Shown here piece by piece: positions 1-5,290 of a stretch of DNA of 7,425 nucleotides. Origin of the DNA: CAYYAQ01 sp964469555 (GTDB lineage: Bacteria; Planctomycetota; UBA1135; UBA2386); contig CAYYAQ010000210.1 in the NCBI GenBank assembly GCA_964469555.1, positions 1 to 7,425 on the forward strand. The letters are read 5' to 3'. Below the pieces are notes generated by a model. That model worked only from the letters and a program-made list of their open reading frames with translations, made no database searches and was not told where the DNA came from. How positions within the stretch are numbered: position 1 is the stretch's first letter; each line of letters starts with the position of its first letter. A program made the translations under genes and the position numbers.

Positions 1-1
1 G

Positions 2-1300
2 AGGGTCGCCAATGCGATTCGGCTGGGCACGGAACACGTCAAGAGCATGCTGACGAATGGCATGATCGGCCAGCCCAGCGTCAGCGGCCACGGCGTCGAC
101 TTCAACACCGGAACGCTCGCGCTCTGCCTCCTGACGCTGCTCAAAGCGGATGTGCCGGCGGACGACAAAGCCATCGTGCGGGGCTTCAAGCGCTTGCGGC
201 GGCGCAATCTCGAAGATACCTACTCGCTCGGCGTCTCGTTGATGGCGATGGAAGCGCTCTACGCGCCGTCGAACGAGCGGCAGTTGCTGATCGAGGGTCG
301 GATCAAGATGCCTCTTCCGCGCAAGGTGTCGGAGAAAGACATGGAGTTGATGAAGGAGTGGGCGGCGAAACTCCTGAAGAACTTCGACACCAGCCAGCAG
401 CAGGCCTACATGCTGCGATTCTGGTATACAGCGGGAAACGCCCGGTACGACAACTCGAACACGCAGTACGCGCTCCTGGGGTTGTACTCCGCGCACCTTT
501 GCCAGGTGCCGATCTCGGCGACGGTGTGGTTCGCGAACGCGAACCACTGGCTCAAGGAGCAGTTCGAAGTGTCGAATGTCTCACTCAAGTTGACGACGAC
601 GAGCCACGCGCAGTTCAAGAAGATCCGGGAGGCGCAACGAGCTGCGGCCAGCGCTGGAACATCGACTCGACGCACGATGAGCGGCGGCAGCCGGCGGACG
701 GTGTCGGGTCGATTGACCAAAGCGATCGGGTGGCCGTACGTCGGGCAACGGTCGGCGGGTCGCGGCACGGCCCCAGGGGGTGGGCGTGGTGGTGGTCGAG
801 GCGGCGGGGTCAACATGACGCCGCGATTGACCGCGAGCATGACGACGGCGGGGCTGACCGGCGTCACGATCTGCCAGGCAGTACTCGGCGCGGCGAAGAA
901 GGGCGGGAAACTCCTCGGCAAGCTCGAGAAGTCGAAGCGGGGTGGGTTTACCTGGATGCTGCACGAGTTCTCGATGCGCATTAACAAGAACAACGGCAAG
1001 CACTTCCACTACTACCTCTACGGCCTCGAGCGCGCGTGCGAGATCAATCAGATCGCCTTGCTCGGCAACCGGGATTGGTACTTCGAGGGCGCGAACATCC
1101 TCGTCGAGACCCAGATCAAGAGCGGTGGCGGCGGACGTGGCGCCCGCGGACCGGGTGGTCGAGGCGGCATGGGTGGTGGCATGCGAGGCACAAGCGGACC
1201 CGGCGGCTTCCAGGGCGCCGGTCTCCCGCAGACCTGCATGGCGATCCTCTTCCTCAAGCAGTCCGCGCCGCCAATGCCGGTCATCACCGGTCGGCGCTAG
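2..1300 (+). CDS. Prenyltransferase/squalene-oxidase-type alpha/alpha-toroid protein, 5' end missing
   Basis: The frame is open to the left edge, so the start lies outside the window; the first internal ATG is at 47 but coding sense continues upstream of it. About 432 residues are visible. Toroid-type helical repeats are seen around nt 104-290 (DFNTGTLALCLLTLLKADV, then LEDTYSLGVSLMAMEALY), nt 400-570 (DNSNTQYALLGLYSAHLCQV, then WFANANHWLKEQ) and nt 1000-1120 (HYYLYGLERACEINQIALLG, then DWYFEGANILVETQ), ending with TCMAILFLKQSAPP. These resemble the prenyltransferase/squalene-oxidase repeat proteins common in Planctomycetota. No DxDD acid motif of squalene-hopene cyclases is visible, so terpene cyclisation is not supported and the molecular role is unknown. 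Two Gly/Arg-rich inserts (758-808 and 1121-1222) interrupt the fold; the second sits where relatives usually have a short Q-x-x-DGSW-type turn. The stop is TAG at 1298. Family assignment is fairly secure; function is not. Confidence 0.8.
   Translation, partial: RVANAIRLGTEHVKSMLTNGMIGQPSVSGHGVDFNTGTLALCLLTLLKADVPADDKAIVRGFKRLRRRNLEDTYSLGVSLMAMEALYAPSNERQLLIEGRIKMPLPRKVSEKDMELMKEWAAKLLKNFDTSQQQAYMLRFWYTAGNARYDNSNTQYALLGLYSAHLCQVPISATVWFANANHWLKEQFEVSNVSLKLTTTSHAQFKKIREAQRAAASAGTSTRRTMSGGSRRTVSGRLTKAIGWPYVGQRSAGRGTAPGGGRGGGRGGGVNMTPRLTASMTTAGLTGVTICQAVLGAAKKGGKLLGKLEKSKRGGFTWMLHEFSMRINKNNGKHFHYYLYGLERACEINQIALLGNRDWYFEGANILVETQIKSGGGGRGARGPGGRGGMGGGMRGTSGPGGFQGAGLPQTCMAILFLKQSAPPMPVITGRR
758..808 (+). 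repeat. Gly/Arg-rich low-complexity insert 1 in the toroid protein
   Basis: Seventeen codons encode GRGTAPGGGRGGGRGGG, with Gly at most positions and Arg spaced by two to seven residues. Gly codons are mixed (GGT, GGC, GGG), so this is a protein-level composition bias rather than a clean DNA microsatellite. It separates two helical repeat blocks and is probably a flexible, positively charged loop. Confidence 0.75.
1121..1222 (+). repeat. Gly/Arg-rich low-complexity insert 2 in the toroid protein
   Basis: About 34 codons encode a Gly-dominated stretch with RG, RGG and MGGG units, starting SGGGGRGARGPGGRGG and ending GPGGFQGAG. It lies between the LVETQ helix and the final TCMAILFLK helix, a position that is normally a short turn in this family. 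Codon choice varies along it, which argues against recent slippage of a simple DNA repeat. Confidence 0.75.
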
Positions 1301-1330
1301 CTGTCGATCAGGCGTCCGAGGACGTGACAG
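1301..1330 (+). terminator. Weak hairpin right after the toroid stop codon, possible terminator
   Basis: CTGTC (1301-1305) can pair with GACAG (1326-1330), and inside it CGTC (1313-1316) with GACG (1321-1324) around a CGAG loop. A seven-base bulge on one side weakens it and no T-run follows, so it is not a canonical intrinsic terminator. The rest of this 88-base gap holds no gene. Confidence 0.2.
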
Positions 1331-1354
1331 CCCGATTCACGAACCGCTGGTGCA

Positions 1355-1382
1355 GTGATTTCCGCACGCCCGGCGCTATTCT
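1355..1382 (+). promoter_or_regulatory. Possible promoter giving a leaderless GNAT transcript
   Basis: TATTCT at 1377-1382 fits the loose TANNNT form of a -10 box and ends six bases before the GTG at 1389, so transcription would begin at or beside the start codon. GTGATT at 1355-1360 is a poor -35 (three of six) at a 16-base spacing. No Shine-Dalgarno sequence precedes the GTG, which agrees with a leaderless message but does not prove it. Confidence 0.25.
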
Positions 1383-1388
1383 CCCGGC

Positions 1389-2414
1389 GTGGCCAGCATC
1401 GACGACGTCGAGATTCGTGACTACCGGCCCGGCGATGGTCCGGGCATCGTGGACTTGCTCAACGAGGTCTTCTCGGAGGACGACGAGCGTTTTGAAGCGC
1501 GGACGCGGGCGCAGTGGAGTTGGGTCTACGAGCAGAACCCTGCGGGCAACCAGATCATCGTGGCGCAGGATCGCGACGGACGCATCGTGGGGCACTACGC
1601 GTGCATTCCGTACAAGACGGTGGTGCGAGGGGACGAGGTCATCTGCGGTCAAGGCGTGGACTCGATGGTCGCCGGTGATTACCGGCGTGGCCTGAAGGCC
1701 GAGGGGTTGTTCCTCCGGACGGCCCGTCGCTACTTCGAGCAATACGGAGTCCCGGAGCAGAACGCGTTCGGGTACGGATTCCCCAACAAGAAGGCGTTCC
1801 GAATCGGCGTTCGGCTGCTCAAGTACATCCCGATGCATGCGCCCGTGTCGACACTCGCTCGCAATCTGTTCGACAGGGCGAGCGATGCGGAAGTCGCGGA
1901 GGGGGCGGACACCGGCGGCGAGGTCGTCTCGATCGGTCGATTCGGCGACGCCGCCGATCGCCTGTGGGAGCGGTTGCTCCCCGAGGTCGGGATGGGCACG
2001 GTGCGCGATGCGCGCTTCCTCAACTGGCGCTACATCGACTGTCCGTTCGCAACGCACAGCGCCTATGGCCTGGTCGACGAATCGGGGGCTCTGCGTGGGG
2101 CTTACGTCAGCCGGGTGGACTGGACCGGTCCGCCGATCTTGGCGCTGAGTGAATTCCTCGTGCCGGCTGGGGACGAGAGTGCCGCCATCCGGCTCCTCGC
2201 GCACGCGGTGGCACAGGGGCGCGAGAGTGGACAGCAACGCGTCGAGGTATGGTTCCCGCCGACGCACCCGTTGTTCTCTGTTGCCCTCTCCCACGGTTTC
2301 GTAGCGGAGGAGAGCCCGTTCAACCTGTGCATCAAGATCTATGACCCAGCGATGGATCCGGATTGGGTGCGCGCGAACTGGTACTTCAGCATCGGCGATA
2401 CGGACGTGTTCTGA
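1389..2414 (+). CDS. Tandem-GNAT N-acetyltransferase, GTG start
   Basis: A 341-residue, probably cytoplasmic enzyme expected to move an acetyl group from acetyl-CoA to an amine. The first GNAT domain spans about residues 7-150: it opens VEIRDYRPGDGPGIVDLLN, continues with strands around IIVAQDRDGRIVGHYACIPY, a DSMVAGDYRRGLKAEGLF segment at the acetyl-CoA loop position (the usual R/Q-x-x-G-x-G/A pattern is degenerate here), and FGYGFPNKKAFRIG. Residues about 205-320 form a second GNAT-like half (RFLNWRYIDCPF to SHGFVAEESPFNLCIKIY). The tail WYFSIGDTDVF resembles the W-Y-x-x-GD-x-D ending I associate with a group of such proteins, some near polysaccharide genes. The GTG at 1389 is chosen because the first beta strand begins seven codons later and no other start lies nearby. 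No Shine-Dalgarno is seen. The substrate cannot be told from sequence, and no glycan genes are adjacent. Confidence 0.82.
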   Translation: MASIDDVEIRDYRPGDGPGIVDLLNEVFSEDDERFEARTRAQWSWVYEQNPAGNQIIVAQDRDGRIVGHYACIPYKTVVRGDEVICGQGVDSMVAGDYRRGLKAEGLFLRTARRYFEQYGVPEQNAFGYGFPNKKAFRIGVRLLKYIPMHAPVSTLARNLFDRASDAEVAEGADTGGEVVSIGRFGDAADRLWERLLPEVGMGTVRDARFLNWRYIDCPFATHSAYGLVDESGALRGAYVSRVDWTGPPILALSEFLVPAGDESAAIRLLAHAVAQGRESGQQRVEVWFPPTHPLFSVALSHGFVAEESPFNLCIKIYDPAMDPDWVRANWYFSIGDTDVF

Positions 2415-2433
2415 GCAAGTCGCGGGTCGGCAA

Positions 2434-2462
2434 CTGATCCGGATTGGAGGAACCGATATAGT
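2434..2462 (+). promoter_or_regulatory. Candidate sigma-70-like promoter for sppA
   Basis: TATAGT at 2457-2462 matches five of six consensus -10 bases. At a 17-base spacing CTGATC (2434-2439) is a weak -35 (three of six). It would start transcription near 2469, leaving a C/T-rich leader of roughly 58 bases before the ATG at 2527. It conflicts with use of the GTG at 2461 as a start codon, since that GTG overlaps the -10 box. Confidence 0.3.
2446..2450 (+). promoter_or_regulatory. GGAGG Shine-Dalgarno-like site that argues for an alternative sppA start
   Basis: GGAGG, a strong ribosome binding core, lies ten bases before an in-frame GTG at 2461. Using it would add 22 residues (Pro/Ser-rich, no hydrophobic core) in front of the signal peptide. 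The ATG at 2527 has only AGGA at 2519-2522, four bases away. CCTCC at 2498-2502 and 2512-2516 could pair with the GGAGG if it is in the message. Confidence 0.3.
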
Positions 2463-2526
2463 GAGTGACCGGCCACCCTCGGCAGTCGCCCTTCCCCCCT
2501 CCTCGCCATACCCTCCGCAGGAATTC

Positions 2527-4374
2527 ATGCGTCGAACTCTACATGTCATTCTATTCGCTGGACTTCTGACCGCGCCCGTCAGCGCACAGGACAAGGCCCA
2601 GGGTGTCAAAGCCTCTGCCAAGCCAGCCAAGACGGCGCCGAAGCCAGCCGCGAAGGCGAAGCCAGCAAAGAAAAAGCTAGCCCCATCCGTCGCCCTGGCC
2701 CGCCTCTCAGGCTCCTACGCGGACCTCGCCGAGGGCTCCGCCGACATCACCAGCTTGCTGTTGGGAGGGGGCGGCAAGCCGAAGCCCTTCTACGAGCTGA
2801 TCGAGAACTTTCGCGAGTTCAGCACGCAGAGTGGCTCGCCGGTGATGCTCCTGGATCTGACCGGGGGATTCAGCATGAACCTCGTCCAGGTCCGCGAGAT
2901 GGAGCGGTGTCTGCGCGAGGTGCGGAAGTCCGGCAAGAAGATCTACGCCTACCTCGAGAACGCCGGTTCGGTGCAGATGCAGCTCGCGGCGCAGTGTGAC
3001 CACGTCATCCTCGCCGACATGGGTTTGGTCGAGTTGCCGTCGGTCTCGATCAGCGTCATGTTCATGAAAGACGCCATGGATCTGCTGGGTGTCCAGATGG
3101 AGGTGGTGCGCTGCGGTCACTTCAAGGGCGCGGTCGAGCCCTTCGTGCTTTCGAGCATGAGCAAGCACCTCCGCAAGCACTACCTGGCGATGATCGGGAA
3201 GATGAACGACGACGTCGTGCGTCGTATCGCGACCGGGCGCGGCCTGACCCACGGCAAGGTCCGGCAGCTTCAGGAGCAGCGACTCATCACCGCGAAGCAG
3301 GCCCTCGAAGTCGGCCTCGTCGACGAACTCGTGCCCTGGATTGGCGCGACGAAGGCGTTCGCGAAGATCTCCGGCGGCAAGTCGGTCCGCTTCAAGAGCG
3401 CTTTCCAGAAGCCGAAACGCCAGTCGATCAACTTCTTCGCCGTGATGACGAACCTCCTGAACCCGAAGAAGGACAAGGAAGCGGACATCGAAGACGGCCT
3501 GGTCGTGTTGCACCTCTCGGGTGGCATCGTGGACGGAACTACCTCAGCCCCCGGCAGCATCGTCTCCGGTCCTACCGTCAAGACCATCAACCAGATCGCC
3601 AAGGACAAGAACGCCAAGGCTGTCGTGGTCCGCATCAACTCGCCCGGCGGGTCCGCGACCGCGAGCGAAGCCATCATGCTGGCGTTGAAGAATCTCGCGA
3701 AAAAGAAGCCGGTTGTGTTCTCGATGGGCAGTGTCGCCGCGTCCGGTGGCTACTACGTCACCTGCATCGGTCGCCCGATCTTCGCCGAGGCCGGTACGAT
3801 CACCGGTTCGATCGGTGTGTTCAGCATGAAGCCGAGCCTCGGTGCCCTGATGCGGCGCGTCGGCCTGCACGAAGAGATCGTCGGCCTCGATGACGGTGCC
3901 GAGATGATGTCGATGGAGAAGGCCTGGAGCAGCGAGCACAAGGCCGTCCTGCAGAACTTCGTCGACGAGATCTACGACCGGTTCACGGGTCACGTCAGCG
4001 CGTCGCGCGGCATGTCCGTCAACGACGTCCTCAAGATCGCTGGCGGTCGCGTCTGGTCCGGCGAGCAGGCGGTGACGAAGGGTCTCGTCGACCACATCGG
4101 GGGTCTCGACGCAGCGATGGCGATGGTCGCCAAGCAAGCCAAGCTCGGCAAGAACTACGAAGTGAATCACCTGCCCGAGCCGGTCGACCCGATGGACGCG
4201 ATGATGCGCAGCCTGGTCGGCGTCAGGGCAGCGTTGCCGAGCTCGACCCTCCAGCTGATCGCCAAGCGGGCCGGAGGTCTGGACAGCGCGTTGCGTATTC
4301 TGATGGACGCCCTGACGACGAAGCGCCCGACGCACGTCTGGATGATGATGCCCGAGGGCATCCAGATTCGGTAG
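2527..4374 (+). CDS. sppA: Signal peptide peptidase SppA, long (67K) type
   Basis: A 615-residue protease, very near the 618 residues of E. coli SppA, which cuts remnant signal peptides at the membrane. Residues 1-21 (MRRTLHVILFAGLLTAPVSAQ) form a signal peptide or anchor with a plausible cut after SA. A Lys/Ala/Pro-rich linker follows (23-53). Domain 1 (about 90-270) holds the general-base lysine K200 in GHFKGAVEPF, matching E. coli K209. Domain 2 (about 315-530) holds the nucleophile S406 in SVAASGGYYV, matching S409, after the strand AVVVRINSPGGSATASEA. Both halves of the Ser/Lys dyad are therefore present and the enzyme is probably active. The ATG at 2527 is preferred because it gives a textbook signal peptide and the expected length; GTG 2461 is the rival, and an in-frame ATG at 2341 would overlap the acetyltransferase by 74 bases. 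The C-terminus MMMPEGIQIR resembles the usual SppA ending. Confidence 0.93.
   Translation: MRRTLHVILFAGLLTAPVSAQDKAQGVKASAKPAKTAPKPAAKAKPAKKKLAPSVALARLSGSYADLAEGSADITSLLLGGGGKPKPFYELIENFREFSTQSGSPVMLLDLTGGFSMNLVQVREMERCLREVRKSGKKIYAYLENAGSVQMQLAAQCDHVILADMGLVELPSVSISVMFMKDAMDLLGVQMEVVRCGHFKGAVEPFVLSSMSKHLRKHYLAMIGKMNDDVVRRIATGRGLTHGKVRQLQEQRLITAKQALEVGLVDELVPWIGATKAFAKISGGKSVRFKSAFQKPKRQSINFFAVMTNLLNPKKDKEADIEDGLVVLHLSGGIVDGTTSAPGSIVSGPTVKTINQIAKDKNAKAVVVRINSPGGSATASEAIMLALKNLAKKKPVVFSMGSVAASGGYYVTCIGRPIFAEAGTITGSIGVFSMKPSLGALMRRVGLHEEIVGLDDGAEMMSMEKAWSSEHKAVLQNFVDEIYDRFTGHVSASRGMSVNDVLKIAGGRVWSGEQAVTKGLVDHIGGLDAAMAMVAKQAKLGKNYEVNHLPEPVDPMDAMMRSLVGVRAALPSSTLQLIAKRAGGLDSALRILMDALTTKRPTHVWMMMPEGIQIR
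2593..2685 (+). repeat. Lys/Ala/Pro-rich linker with in-frame AAGCCAGC repeats in sppA
   Basis: About 31 residues after the signal peptide are dominated by K, A and P, in KPA-like units (AKPAKTAPKPAAKAKPAKKK). At DNA level AAGCCAGC occurs at 2620, 2641 and 2659, spaced 21 and 18 bases, all in the same frame. This is probably a basic, extended tether between membrane and catalytic body. Confidence 0.7.
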
Positions 4375-4418
4375 AACAGGCGGAAGCGCTCGCGATCGTC
4401 CGTAGTCTGGTGCGGCAG

Positions 4419-4469
4419 ATGAAGGATCGATTAGTTCTCGCAAAGTTCCTCAAGAGCATCGGTGGCTGA
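4419..4469 (+). other. Possible 16-codon upstream ORF overlapping the HAD start
   Basis: ATG at 4419 reads MKDRLVLAKFLKSIGG and stops at TGA 4467-4469, so the stop lies eight bases inside the HAD gene beginning at GTG 4462. The same frame reads sensibly back to 4374 (EQAEALAIVRSLVRQ) with helix-like, GC-ending codons. No clear Shine-Dalgarno precedes the ATG. It could be a coupling peptide for the HAD gene or simply chance. Confidence 0.2.
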
Positions 4470-5289
4470 TCTGCGAACCACTCCCGTTCGGCACGTGGTC
4501 CTCGACCTCGACGGCACGGTGTACAAGGGCGACCGGGTGTTCCCGGAGACGCGACCGTTCCTGGCGACACTCGACGAGCTTCGCATCGGCTACACGTTTC
4601 TCACGAACAACACGAGCAGGGGGACGAGTGACTACGTCGATAAACTCGCCGCCATGGGGGTCGAGGTGGACGCATCGAAGATCCTCACGCCGGTTCCTGC
4701 GACCATGAACCATCTTCGGGAACAGGGATGGCGGACCCTGTTCGTTCTCGGGACGACCGCTCTGTGTGCGGAGTTCGCCGCCGCTGGCTTCGTGGTGTTT
4801 AGTGAATCCGACGCTGCGAAGCCGGACGCGGTGGTCGTGGGTTTCGACACGGGCTTGACGTACACCGGACTCTGCCGCGCGGCTTGGTGGATCAGCCAGG
4901 ACTTGCCGTTCGTCGCGACTCATCCGGACTTCGTCTGCCCAACCGACGAGTCCACCGTGCTCGTCGACTGCGGTTCGATCTGCGCGGCCCTCACTGCTGC
5001 CACGGGCCGCCCGCCGGATGCGACGTTTGGCAAGCCGGACCCGTCAATGGTCAGGTTCGTGGCGATCAAGTCGGAGGTCGCCGTGACGGAGATAGCGGTC
5101 GTGGGCGATCGACTCTATACGGACATCGCGATGGCGAATCGCGCGGGTGCACTCAGCGTACTCGTGCTGACGGGCGAGACGACCGACGAGCAGGTGAAAG
5201 AGCTCGACGCTGGCTCGGACGAGGTACCGGACGTCATCTGCAGTTCGCTGGCGACGTTCGAGACGCAGCTGAGATCGTGGCAGGCGTGA
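4462..5289 (+). CDS. HAD-IIA family (NagD-like) phosphatase, GTG start
   Basis: A 275-residue cytoplasmic phosphohydrolase. All HAD motifs are visible: motif I DLDGTVYKG with nucleophile D15 and acid/base D17; motif II FLTNNTS with T48; motif III GKPDP with K191; motif IV GDRLYTDI with D216 and D221 for magnesium. The cap between motifs II and III contains ATHPDFVCPT and VDCGSICAALTAATGR, typical of the C2a cap of NagD, p-nitrophenyl phosphatase and phosphoglycolate phosphatase relatives (TIGR01460-like). Length is normal for the family. The GTG at 4462 is the only usable start: the frame is closed by TAG at 4432 and no ATG, GTG or TTG lies between. No good Shine-Dalgarno precedes it. Substrates in this family vary (sugar phosphates, phosphoglycolate, pyridoxal phosphate, nucleotides), so none is assigned. 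It lies 87 bases after sppA and ends one base from the convergent gene. Confidence 0.9.
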   Translation: MADLRTTPVRHVVLDLDGTVYKGDRVFPETRPFLATLDELRIGYTFLTNNTSRGTSDYVDKLAAMGVEVDASKILTPVPATMNHLREQGWRTLFVLGTTALCAEFAAAGFVVFSESDAAKPDAVVVGFDTGLTYTGLCRAAWWISQDLPFVATHPDFVCPTDESTVLVDCGSICAALTAATGRPPDATFGKPDPSMVRFVAIKSEVAVTEIAVVGDRLYTDIAMANRAGALSVLVLTGETTDEQVKELDAGSDEVPDVICSSLATFETQLRSWQA

Positions 5290-5290
5290 G

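Noticed and set aside
1369..1389. CCCGGCG repeated at 1369 and 1383 before the GNAT start
   Set aside because: Seven-base GC-rich repeats are common in DNA of this composition and no operator symmetry is present.
2355..2447. A 12-base direct repeat GATCCGGATTGG at 2355 and 2436
   Set aside because: One 12-base match is roughly what chance gives in a window of this size; one copy is coding, and no element or target-site structure surrounds it.
2341..2526. Extending sppA to the in-frame ATG at 2341
   Set aside because: It would overlap the acetyltransferase by 74 bases and bury the signal peptide behind 62 residues that look non-coding; length and catalytic residue positions match E. coli SppA when starting at 2527.
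1308..2630. A 440-codon open frame on the minus strand over the GNAT gene
   Set aside because: It is antisense to a well-supported acetyltransferase, is Arg/Val/Asp-rich without any recognisable domain, and is the kind of long antisense frame expected in GC-rich DNA.
2707..4443. Long minus-strand frames opposite sppA (2707-3513 and 3544-4443)
   Set aside because: They are Asp/His/Arg/Leu-rich antisense shadows of sppA codons and have no recognisable domains or signal.
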